From Cytidiella melzeri (taxonomy: Eukaryota > Basidiomycota > Agaricomycetes > Polyporales > Irpicaceae): a DNA stretch of 28,600 bases. Shown here piece by piece: positions 20,013 through 28,412 of the stretch; within the stretch, counting starts at the first letter, position 1; each line of letters begins with the position of its first letter. The position numbers and the translations under genes were made by a program. Where the stretch lies: positions 1 through 28,600 of the forward strand of contig JABYQR010000479.1 of NCBI GenBank assembly GCA_022592445.1, given 5' to 3'. The notes beneath the pieces were generated by a model that made no database searches, was not told the origin of the DNA, and saw only the letters and a program-made list of their open reading frames with translations.

Positions 20013-20588
20013 ATGAATTACATTTCAGACTTCAGGAATTGTATCTTGCCACTTGCTGGCCCTACTCCCGCAAGTACTCTGTTGCATTCCACATTGCTCG
20101 CTGCGTTCTTTGCAATTGAATATAAACACCTGCCTATTATAGACAACATGATAAAGTCTGGTCTGCAATATCTCCCAGCTGTGCAGGATCAAGTGCAATA
20201 TTTCTTTGATTATTTACCTGATGCTAACTTCAATCAATGCTTAATGTACTCTGTTATGTTCCAACCACATGAAATGTTTGAAAACATGTCCATACTTGTG
20301 GAACTGGCTGCATTGAATGTGTACACCAGCAGTTCAATGGCTGACAGAACCCTTGAGAATTGAGCAACCTGAAATTGTGCTAGGATAGACCTTTCTCCCC
20401 ACTTAGCTTTTGGTAATTATAGAGCACTGGCATGCATGTCTTATGATATGTTTGTAGGCAGTTGGTGGGTAATTGCAGTAGGCTTGCTGGGGCCATCAAC
20501 TCCCAAGGTGATTATGAATGATGCATACTTACATTTTATTCAACACAAATTCACTGGCATGAAAATGAGTGATCCTAATCTAGACTAA
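20013..20588 (+). pseudogene. Decayed gene of unknown function in the AT-rich island
   Basis: A 116-codon frame from the ATG at 20013, directly after a TTGTAG acceptor-like site, reads as a mostly helical, hydrophobic protein (LPLAGPTPASTLLHSTLLAAFFAIEY, FFDYLPDANFNQCLMYSVMF). It stops at 20363. A second coherent stretch in another frame (about 20,400-20,588) reads NYRALACMSYDMFVGSWWVIAVGLL and MNDAYLHFIQHKFTG, stopping at TAA 20586-20588. The two look like parts of one gene joined by one or more frameshifts. The hydrophobic runs could be membrane segments. No family recognised. Its stop overlaps, tail to tail, the stop of the minus-strand ORF at 20585. Confidence 0.35.
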
Positions 20589-20857
20589 ACTGGACACTTC
20601 TTCCCCTTTAGCCTGTCATACAAACCAAACCTCCTGTTTGTTGTCAAGTAATGGGTTGGAAACCACTCTGGTACTGCCCATGTATCTTCATTGAGGTCTG
20701 CAAGCATCATGCCTGCTATTGCTTCAGCACTGAGATTGAGATCATAAAATGAGGTGTTCTCAGTATGTTTGCCATGCACTTCATGGTACATACCAAGCAA
20801 AGGCACGTGGCATGCCATGTCCCGCATACCCTGCTGAAACATATTTATGGAGGCCAT
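20585..20857 (-). CDS. Small hypothetical protein (90 aa)
   Basis: ATG at 20857-20855 and stop at 20587-20585. The sequence is balanced and protein-like (GMYHEVHGKHTENTSFYDL, AIAGMMLADLNEDTWAVPEW, RRFGLYDRLKGKKCPV), with acidic middle and basic C-terminus. No signal peptide, zinc motif or recognised domain. Its 3' end overlaps the stop of the plus-strand remnant ending at 20588, and it sits at the edge of the AT-rich island. It could be the last exon of a longer decayed gene, since no promoter is clear upstream. Confidence 0.35.
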   Translation of the reverse strand: MASINMFQQGMRDMACHVPLLGMYHEVHGKHTENTSFYDLNLSAEAIAGMMLADLNEDTWAVPEWFPTHYLTTNRRFGLYDRLKGKKCPV

Positions 20858-20859
20858 TT

Positions 20860-22550
20860 GGTTACGGTTTGTTTGCGACGCTTCTGCCGCTGTGCCGAGC
20901 TACTTGTTCTTGGCAGACTCCGGTCACCGCAGTGGGCGCTGATATTCAATTTCAACGTCCAACGTTCAACGTTCAACCTTCGTCGCTGCACAGTGTCGAC
21001 GTGAACTTTGTTTCTGCTACCACTTGCAAGATTCAAGTCATGCACAACGTGAGTTCATGTAGTCAATATCAAACATCAAGAGCCCACAGTTGTACTCACT
21101 GAACTAGGATGATGATGCTGGATATCGCGACAGCAGGGGGCTATTGCCAGTACAGACAGGCGAGAGAGGCGACCGCGACGACGATGGCTATGGCACTCCG
21201 ACGAGGATGGCAGCGAAGACAAGAAACTGCTGATCTCCGTCTGGGCTTTAAGAGTAATTATCATCACCTGTGGTGTTTGCAATGGTGGTGTCATGGCCAG
21301 GCTTGAACAGCCGTAACAGACGTGCAGCAGACGAGCTTCCTCCTTCCTACTACACGCTCGGCAAAGATTCCTCGCACAAATCACCACCACCTCAATAGTT
21401 CTTCAGAACACGCCGCCTTGCCACTTGACTCTACAGCTACCAGCACCCGCTAAGTGCTACTTTTCGAGGGAACTCACACTCTAGTCGGAGGCACAGCAGG
21501 CATCATGTTCAGCTCGTTGCTTCGAGGAGCTGGCATTTTCTTCTCGCAAACAGACTTGTATTCTGGTAAGACAGACAGCATTACTTTACGTAGCAAGTTA
21601 TTGACCGCAGCACGTAGAAGACACGAACTCACACGTTGCTGGACCACAGCCCTCAGTTTCCCCTCCCCCCTCAATGTCCTCCATAGTATGCATCTCACCG
21701 CCAAAGCAGTCAGCCACGCTACCTGCCGAGCACCGTCCACCTCCTTGAACATGTCAGTATTCAAGTAACAATGCTGTCGCGTTATCTTCAAAGCATCACG
21801 GCCAGTCCAGCGGACCCATGGATGATAAACGCAGGCCAGGGAACCATTTTCTACGGCGGTAGGGGTGAGCATAGCAACGTGACTGCGCCTGGAACCATTT
21901 ACGGTGATTGCGACAGGAACAGCGAGCGTAGGTGGGGGCAATCAGACCGATGCTCCCAATGACAACAAGTCAAGCGGTGAGGGCAAGTATAAGTACTGCA
22001 GTGTGCGTGAAATTGTCTGCAGTGACAGTGACGTAGAAAGTGGTGTGTAGTCCGCAAACGGCAAAGGCAAGCATAATAACTTTCACGACGTCGCCTACGG
22101 CGATGGCGATTTAAACAGCAAGGGCAGGTGAAGATGCTTGCGACAGCATAAATGGCGAACAGGCGGACAAGGGTGAGCACCGCCCACATCTTCACATGCA
22201 GCTGCAGACGGCCGAATCTGACATTCGTGGCTCTACACAGTGTCGGTAGGCAAAGGCACCAGAACGACGTCCCCAATTATGGCATGGACGGCAATGCAGA
22301 CGGTCAGGTTCAGAATCACGAAGCTGCGCTGGTGTTTATGGCCCAACTACAGCGACGGTGATGTGGTAGCGACGCAGGCACCGAGCTTAGGCAAACACAA
22401 TGGTTGACTTGCTTGTGCGAAGGTCACAGTGACACGAAGGAGGTAAGTAATCACTATATACTTAGGAATGTTCTGAATGGCGATGATTTACTGGCAATAC
22501 AAGTAGGTTTTGCCTCATGTACATATAGTTATGTAGCTACTCAATATATC
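20860..22550. other. Region with no firm gene
   Basis: GC-richer, with short tandem motifs such as CAACGTCCAACGTTCAACG near 20,957. A minus-strand frame at 21941-21474 (155 codons, first ATG about 20 codons in) has an amphipathic middle and could be a hypothetical protein, but nothing else supports it. No known family seen. Confidence 0.35.
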
Positions 22551-22557
22551 CTATACA

Positions 22558-24881
22558 TCAAAACTCGTCGTCGCTACTTCCAGGGCTTGACGGGTCCGTC
22601 CAAACATTAGGCTCCAGTTCACCAATGTCAATATCACTGTCCTCCCCGCTGCCCATATCGCCCTCTGTTTCGCGCGCCTGTCCACCACCAGTGCCGATCG
22701 CTTGGCAGCCTTCTCTGAATCTCTTGTATGGAAGTAAATCCATGTGCTCATCACCATCTGGATCCTCGCCAACGGCAGGTAGTACGGACTGGGCAGCAAG
22801 AGCGGTCTGCAATTCGCCGTCAAGTTCAATAGAACGGAAGTATGCTAGAAGGGTATGGTATGTATTCCACACATTACCACGTGTGATGGTGGGCATTCCG
22901 GCGTGGCCATAGAATTCCTCAGCTTTTGCTGCGAAGGCAGGAGGTACCAGGTCGAAGCACGAGTGATCCGGTGGAGCGTATCGGCTACGAACTTCGTCCA
23001 GGTGTTTTGCATCAACACCGACCTACAAACTGTGTATAAGGGCTAGGCATAATGTAGTAGTAGTTGTCTACAACCTACCGCAAAGTCTGTGGTCCCGTAC
23101 TTCTCAGGATGTTCAAAGATTTCAACAGGCCGTCCATGAGGTAACACCTTGTGTCTATTGAAGCGCGGCTTAGTGTCGTTTGCTTCCGTACGATACCTGT
23201 CCAATTCTGACTGTAACCAGGGGATAAACGTGTAGTGAAATACAAGTCTAAAAAGGCCAGAGATCATTTCTCTCAAGGTCAACAAATGAGGACAATTACT
23301 CACCGCTCGAGAGTATCATCGGGATCATACCATCCAGAACATACTCCCTCCTGTAGAAGGCTTTCAAATCCTGGTGACCATGCCTCTCGCAATTGACGCC
23401 AAGCAATCTCGGGCTTGATGTTACCTTTATTTGCTTTGAACTTGTGCTGTAACGTCGCCAAAAGTGTCGGATCTTGTAGATGTCGCAGTGAAGTTTGAGC
23501 ATTTGCAATTCCAAAGTTTTCCGTGCCAGGATCACTTTGAGTGATCAACGGCATTACTGGTAGCAATGTATAACTCATGATTCTCGCGTGCAATGAAATG
23601 GCGCTACAAGACTCACCATAGCCTAAGTCTCGTATAACATCACAATACCATCCGCAGACCAAGCGCGGGTTGCGGTTGGTCCACCAGATCTTCAGCCAAA
23701 GTATGAGTCCGGAATACGGCTCAACACCAATGTGCAGGAAGAGTTGAAATCGGCGCCATTTGTTGTGCTGATCCATAGACCACACGTCGTTGACGCCAAC
23801 TGTCCAGAATTGTTTGCGCCTGAGGCGCATGCCTTTACGAGCAACCACGTCGTCAGGGTGGTGAAGGTTCATGTATTCCAGTATGAGGGGTCTAGCAATA
23901 AGTACCCATAAGCTTAACCCCAGGCATCAAGATCATGTTATGAATGCAAGCTACACGCACTTAGGGACCATAATGCCTTCTTCTCGCAGCAGCTTCACTT
24001 TCATAAGACGCGATCCCAGAGTTGGGAATTGGCTCCGTATTCGCTCAATTGATGGCCCAATAGATACGACGGTGTGCTGCTGCCCGCGAGCACTCTTCAG
24101 GCCCCACTGAGCCCGTTTCTTCTTGACAAGCGAGATACTACAAATTGAACGTGCTCATGGGCATTGAACACCATCAATCACAGCCTCGAGTCACGGTTGC
24201 TCACCTAAGTCCATAGGTATCAGGGTCAAACGAGTCACGAAGCTTAGCAGCAATTTCGGGATTGTTGAAACCTCGTGACCAGTAGTGCTCAATGATCTCT
24301 CGCAGTCGATCTTCAGGAGCTAGCACAGTTATATCAGGCTAGGCACTACAGAAAAGATGCATAGGAAACTTACGAGATGGCTTGTGTCCGTTCCTTCCTG
24401 AGTAGTTTGGCATGAAGGCGTATATGACTAGGTGTTCAAACAGAGTAGCAGGTGAGGCTTGCAGTGTAATCAGATATGACTCGAGAACGGCACACAAGAC
24501 ATTGATAGTGTATTGCGGGCTTATATACCTCAGTATTGGCAGGCAGCAGTGTTAATAGGAGAGGTGAGGCAAATTATTGAAGTGCGTACAACGGTAGTGC
24601 ATGATGCACACACATCCGGAACATTGTCACGGGAGTGCACAGAACAAAGAGTGAATTCTGCATGACGGCCTGCAAAAGCGTAGAAGTACTTCGGCTATCC
24701 AAATCAGTTGCCACCTCTGAGTGGACTGCCACCACGTCCAAATGATTACAGCCCAGAACAACAGGATCCACGAGAAAGCATTCTTCAATGTAGTACTCCT
24801 ATATCGAAAGACTATGTTGCTTGTCAACTGATACAGTGCGCAGTACATGTTGCAACTTAATCTTTGCCCAAGGCTTACCAT
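22558..24881 (-). CDS. Integrase-core (DDE) domain protein, nine exons, apparently intact
   Basis: Exons 24881-24879 (ATG only, tentative), 24798-24590, 24528-24374, 24319-24205, 24137-23961, 23891-23617, 23556-23304, 23247-23079 and 23022-22558 keep one frame through eight introns of 54-80 nt and give 606 residues. After an N-terminal helical region, FMPNYSGRNGH and an HTH-like segment (about 125-180: EIIEHYWSRGFNNPEIAAKL, YGLS, QWGLKSARGQ) lead to the catalytic core: VWSMDQHNKW (D260), FLHIGVEPYSG, WWTNRNPRL, TQSDPGTEN (D320) and NIKPEIAW (E361), a DD(41)E arrangement. A GWYDPDDT segment follows and the C-terminus is acidic and disordered. This matches a retroviral-type integrase-core family expanded in Agaricomycetes. 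It may be a transposase or a domesticated one. No TIRs were found. The first exon is the weakest part; an internal ATG in exon 2 is the alternative start. Confidence 0.8.
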
Positions 24882-24962
24882 AGCTGATAATTGTGTGAAG
24901 TTCCTTGATGTAGGTACTCAATATGGCCGTACAATGCACAGATATTTACTATCAGACCATAG

Positions 24963-25010
24963 CACATGCTCAGCATGTGAACGAGTTAGCATGCTCTACA
25001 TGCTCATGTG
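24963..25010. promoter_or_regulatory. Palindrome cluster in the divergent intergenic region
   Basis: A palindrome with 8-bp arms and one central base, CACATGCTCAGCATGTG (24963-24979), is followed by AGCATGCT and ACATGCTCATGTG. It lies between the integrase-core gene (start 24881, minus) and the cysteine-rich gene (start 25415, plus), so it may bind a dimeric factor acting on either. The CACATG half-site is E-box-like. Confidence 0.5.
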
Positions 25011-25358
25011 CTTAGCTGCGGTACAGTTTCCGAGACAGGATTGCTGCACTGTACTTTGTGCCTACCGCCACCAAGGTGAATGTCATACCAATCATAGAAT
25101 TTAACCAACACTTTACCATACATATGTACAGGTATCAGTGCAACGGTGGGGATTGCTCTACCTTTGAGTGTTGTTTGAATTACACCCAACTCGGAGTTCA
25201 AGTGGACTCCAAGTTGGACTCAGATATTCTCGGTAACACTCGGTCACCTGGGTGGCTGCGCAGGAGATAGGGGCCAAAGCTCCAGACTTTGTCAATACCT
25301 GATCTGTTCCAGGTGCTACCATGTTTGACTGATAATCTGTGCGTGTTACACTCAGCAG

Positions 25359-25364
25359 TATATA
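25359..25364 (+). promoter_or_regulatory. TATA box of the cysteine-rich gene
   Basis: TATATA within CAGTATATAGATT, 51-56 nt upstream of the ATG at 25415, giving a short leader. Confidence 0.55.
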
Positions 25365-25414
25365 GATTGTACTACTTTGTACGCTTTCTCGTCCTGCACT
25401 GAATTATCATTGCG

Positions 25415-26098
25415 ATGTTTCCTTCCGATGACTTCACTCCTGCTCAGCAGCCAAACACTGACTTCAAGCTCTGCAACCGTTGTAATGATCCTTGGCCTTG
25501 TGATACGCAGTTCAGCTTTGTAGCAGGGCCACCTGGAAAACCTGGGAGATTCTGCTGTGCTCCCTGCACGAAGCATTACGCCGACAAACGATCTCAGACC
25601 AAAGCTGGCGCTGGCACTGGTCCGCTCCATATGAACGGTATGTGGCTACCTATTGTGCTTTACGCAAAGCACAACTACAGACCATTAATGCTGCACATCT
25701 CGTCTAGAGTTTACGCAGGTCCAAGTTACAGACCAGCAAATTGCTCGAGCTAACGCTGCTTCACAACGAGGGGGTGTGTATATTTATAGGTTTAGACCGA
25801 GAGCATACAATCTAACAGATAATGACTGTTATAGAGCCAATTTTCCCATCGCAGCGATTTCTAATCACAAGCTCGCAGCCTGTCAAAGGAGATCATGGCC
25901 CTACCAGTAGCTCAAGTTTAGGACAGCTTTTATCTCACCCACCGAGGGCTATCATGCCCCCTCCGCCGATTCCAATACCAGGTGCTCGAGCACCCGGCTA
26001 CACATCCAATCACCAGCTCTATAGTCAACAACGACAGGGATTGTTGGCTGCCCTGGGCTCCCCATTCTCCCGGATGGCTGTTGTCTCCTTCGCACTTC
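25415..26098 (+). CDS. Cysteine-rich zinc-binding-like protein, 3' end cut by an LTR
   Basis: ATG at 25415. Exon 1 (25415-25637) has C20xxC23, C29, then C47, C48 and C51 with H54 (LCNRCNDPWPC...RFCCAPCTKHY), a spacing that could bind one or two zinc ions, followed by a basic KRSQTK. Intron 25638-25707 (GTATGT..GTCTAG, 70 nt) leads to FTQVQVTDQQIARANAASQRG. A second short intron, probably ending with CTAACAG at 25818, leads to a Ser/Pro-rich stretch (PPPPIPIPGARAPGYTSNH) and QQRQGLLAAL. The frame reaches 26098, where the LTR of element A starts, so the normal end is lost and a few LTR codons and a TGA would terminate it. The gene is divergent from the integrase-core gene 0.5 kb away. A DNA-binding or regulatory role is possible but not shown. 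Donor of intron 2 is uncertain (25774 or 25776). Confidence 0.5.
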
Positions 26099-26504
26099 TG
26101 TCATGGATGGCCTGACTAGCCCTTAATTTTCACAATTTACCTCTTGTTTTTATCTGTAAAACTCCGGGCTGCAGCTCAGTTGCAACCTTCTCTGCACAAA
26201 CTCCCTTTTCACGTCTATTAAGCGCCCGTATCACGTGGCTTAGACGCTCCACACGGTCACATTACTTGCTACTACGTCACACTGGCATGTGACTTAGCTT
26301 AAGTAAGCCCACATGGCTACAGACACATGGTTCAGCCCATAGCTAGGGTTTGATGTCATAAATGACGTCCACATGGACTCCTTTTGTTCTTTCCTTATTG
26401 TTCTCTTTATGGAAGGATGTTCTCACAGGTGTGGGAATGGAATACAATAGTTGGTCTCCTTTTAGATAGATTCTCTCACGGGTAGAGTTCTTGGCAAGGT
26501 CTAG

Positions 26505-26518
26505 ACAATAGCTATTGT
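26505..26518. promoter_or_regulatory. HMG-box-like palindrome in LTR A
   Basis: ACAATAGCTATTGT, a perfect palindrome of two ACAATAG sites. More ACAATAG/ACAATAA and AACAAAG-type motifs lie at about 26,393-26,408, 26444-26450 and 26,531-26,550. ACAA(T/A)G cores are bound by HMG-box factors, including mating and sex-related regulators. Conserved in the minus copy. Confidence 0.45.
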
Positions 26519-26607
26519 TCTCCTTTAGGTAGTTCTTTTGTTCTTTGTTCCCATGGCTTCTTGCAAAGCCTGCCCTCAACATGGTCTGTGCGCAGGTCCC
26601 TGAAGTC

Positions 26608-26615
26608 TATATATA
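26608..26615 (+). promoter_or_regulatory. TATA box of LTR A
   Basis: TATATATA, 35 nt upstream of the predicted self-primer start at 26643. The same distance is seen in element C. Confidence 0.65.
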
Positions 26616-26642
26616 CTGCTACATGTACGCTCCTAGCCCCCC

Positions 26643-26652
26643 ATCTCGACCT
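26643..26652 (+). promoter_or_regulatory. Predicted RNA 5' end / self-primer of element A
   Basis: ATCTCGACCT, reverse complement of the primer-binding segment AGGTCGAGAT at 26859-26868 (10 of 10). Confidence 0.6.
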
Positions 26653-26672
26653 CTTGGTCTTTACTGGGCTAG

Positions 26673-26739
26673 GTAAGCAACCCCCTCTTGTACTACATAG
26701 CCGGTAGTAACAATACTAACTTGGTCTTTACTGGGCTAG
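26673..26739 (+). other. Intron-like segment inside LTR A, plus copy
   Basis: GTAAGC at 26673, AATACTAACTT branch-like site at about 26,713-26,723, and GGGCTAG ending at 26739 (67 nt). A 20-bp repeat (CTTGGTCTTTACTGGGCTAG) ends at both the donor (26653-26672) and the acceptor (26720-26739). Confidence 0.5.
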
Positions 26740-26858
26740 CAACTTGCATAAAGTTTGATAGCTGGTGAGAGCATTGTGCTTCAAGCCTGCCACCACCTCT
26801 TCGTTGTCTTCCACATCATGTCCCTTTTAGTTGCGTCGAGCTTCGTCTCTGTGACATT

Positions 26859-26868
26859 AGGTCGAGAT
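26859..26868 (+). promoter_or_regulatory. Self-primer binding site of element A, plus copy
   Basis: AGGTCGAGAT, two bases (TT) after the LTR end TGACA. Not tRNA-like at its start; complementary to the RNA 5' end at 26643-26652. Confidence 0.7.
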
Positions 26869-26929
26869 CGTTGTGAAACCCTGGGTTCCCCCATTCCCAC
26901 CGTTTAAAAAAGTTTATTCCTGTTTGACG

Positions 26930-27731
26930 AGTACGTCTCCGGTTTTCTCATACCGTTGAGCTACACTTACGTCGTCCGTTTCTACCCCCTGTGCGTTGTC
27001 TAGTGCCTAAGGACACACGCCCCCGTTTTTCTAAGAACCTCCCTGCCAATGAGCCTCAGCTCAAGAGGTCTCTTCCACCATCTTTCCTCGACGCTCTCGC
27101 TGAAAAGCGCAAGAGTGGTCAACCTCATCGTTGGTCTGACAAGGACCTGGTCACTGTCGCGAAGTACGTGTCCAAGAAGCCGCCTGTTAAAGGCATCACC
27201 CTCACCGTCCCCTCATACGAGGAAAATCGCCAACTCCGCGCCTCTGCACGAGCATACGGAGAACGAGCTGCTGAGGAGCGTGACCGCACCTTAGCTGAGC
27301 AGCAGACCCACAAGCTCACCTTTGCAGAGCGACTAGCAAAGCTCCCTGCACCAACTCCCGCCCCCGCTGCACCAAAGCCGGTGTTGATCAACTTTAAAAA
27401 GTTGACGCCGGTAGATCTTGTCGGCATCTTCAAGCCAAAACTCACCGCCGTCCGCACTCGCTTGCAAGCTCTCACGGAGCTTGAAGAACTCCTAAACCGC
27501 GCCAACCCCGACCACCGTCGCGCGCTGCTTCACCTCATCAACAAGGTCAATCGTTTCCTCAACCGAGTCGACGATCTCGCTCCAGTCACAGCAGACCGCG
27601 AGTGGCAGCTCTTGGACTGGGGTTGTAAAGCAATCGGGAAAGTTTCCTTCAAGCAGCTTTGTAAAAACTACAATAGAGTTTTAGCACAACTTAACGTAAT
27701 CAATAGTGATAGCTACTTTGAGTGGATCTAG
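26930..27731 (+). CDS. ORF0 of element A, intact, start codon built by splicing (242 aa)
   Basis: The frame ending at 27731 (TAG) is open back to a TGA at 26925 but has no usable upstream ATG. An intron 26931-27003 (GTACGT here, GTATGT in the other copy; acceptor TGTCTAG; 73 nt in both copies) would join A26930 to TG27004-27005 and create an ATG in frame, giving 242 residues. Landmarks: PPSFLDALAEKRKSGQPHRWSDKDL (cited as two overlapping pieces PPSFLDALAEKR and KSGQPHRWSDKDL), YVSKKPP, a charged helix (about 70-105), a Pro/Ala linker (about 112-122), then LVGIFKPKLTAVRT, LTELEELLNRA, LLDWGCKAIGKVSFKQL and DSYFEWI. The same ORF stands before gag in the minus copy and, diverged, in element C. 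It has no zinc knuckle, protease or polymerase motif. A role as RNA-binding or particle-associated accessory protein is only a guess. Confidence 0.65.
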
Positions 27732-27803
27732 ACACGTCCCCAATTTTACCCACCACGTCACAATTACATACACTTCTTCGATTCGAGCACGGTCACAGAC
27801 GAC

Positions 27804-28412
27804 ATGGACCCCAACAAGCCCGCCGCCCCTGCTGCCCCAGCTGCTCCAGCTGCCCCAGTTGCCAACCTGAGCCAGCAAGACGTCCTGAATATGTTGGGCG
27901 TCTTGACACAAAGAATGGTAGACCTGACCAATCAGGTGGCTGCACTTGCAGCTGCACAGACACCAGCGGTTGCCGCTGCTACCCACGCTTCTCGGGAAAG
28001 AAGCATCGTTGAGAAACCAGTCTCCTTCAAGGGGAAAACATCGTCGGAAGCCCGGCTCTTCCGCCATGCGTTCATAGTATGGGCGCAAAATCAAGGAAAA
28101 GTGTTCTTCCAGCAAGACGCGCAAGGCCAGGTCCGGGTGGACAATAATGGCGCGAGGATCTTCGATCCTCACAAACTGATCACCAGCGCCCTGTCTTTCA
28201 TGCAGGAGGACGCCGCTGATTGGGCTCGCCCTCACATTGAGGAGTTAGCCAATAGCAAACCAGCATTTGGAAATGACTGGGACACATTTATCGAGGCTTT
28301 TAAAGCCAAATTCGAGCCTATAGATGCTGTCATGGAGGCCAAGACGAAAGTCGCCAACATGAAGCAAGGCAACAAGACCTTCGCCGCCCACATCTCCGAG
28401 TTTGAGACATAG
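27804..28412 (+). pseudogene. gag of element A, plus copy, ended by telomere repeat (202 aa)
   Basis: ATG at 27804, 72 bases after the ORF0 stop, so both could be read from one RNA only with reinitiation or splicing. Residues about 6-22 are a Pro/Ala repeat; NLSQQDVLNMLGVLTQRMVD is a helical start; the capsid part has FRHAFIVWAQNQG, DWARPHIEELANSKPAFG, WDTFIEAFKAKFEPIDA and KTKVANMKQGNKTF. This copy lacks the ~29-base deletion of the minus copy. The frame runs to FET and then into the telomere, whose TAG (28410-28412) supplies the stop. The other copy continues as WAPRTGW here. Capsid C-terminus and zinc knuckle are lost. Confidence 0.8.

Larger units (their letters stand above)
15120..20590. 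other. AT-rich island
   Basis: Base composition changes visibly to AT-rich at about 15,120 and back near 20,590. Everything recognised inside (protease pseudogene halves, satellite array, short gene remnants) is unlike the flanking GC-richer elements in codon use. No clear terminal repeats were found. It may be one large decayed insertion or a block of old sequence. Confidence 0.5.
26099..26856 (+). repeat. 5' LTR of element A, plus copy (758 bp)
   Basis: Begins TGTCATGGATGG and ends GTGACA, so the ends are TGTCA/TGACA inverted repeats. It holds CACGTG near 26,235, an ACAATAG cluster (26,393-26,550) with a 14-bp palindrome at 26505-26518, TATATATA at 26608-26615, a predicted RNA start near 26643, and an intron-like segment at 26673-26739 followed by a long U5-like part. 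Confidence 0.75.
26099..28409 (+). mobile_element. Ty3-type LTR retroelement A, plus copy, truncated by the telomere
   Basis: Complete 5' LTR (26099-26856), self-primer site (26859-26868), intact ORF0 (26930-27731) and the first 200 codons of gag (27804-28409). Then telomere repeats begin in mid-codon. This copy has fewer lesions than the minus copy at 9434-14216. It entered the cysteine-rich gene after 26098. Protease, reverse transcriptase, integrase and 3' LTR are absent because the chromosome end cuts the element. Confidence 0.85.

Noticed and set aside
21474..21941. Minus-strand 155-codon frame as a firm gene
   Set aside because: Starts with a non-ATG codon, has no motif and no splice or promoter support; mentioned only in the region entry.
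26763..26780. TGGTGAGAGC as a tRNA primer-binding site of element A
   Set aside because: Lies inside the LTR once the TGTCA...TGACA ends are recognised; the self-complementary segment after TGACA fits better.
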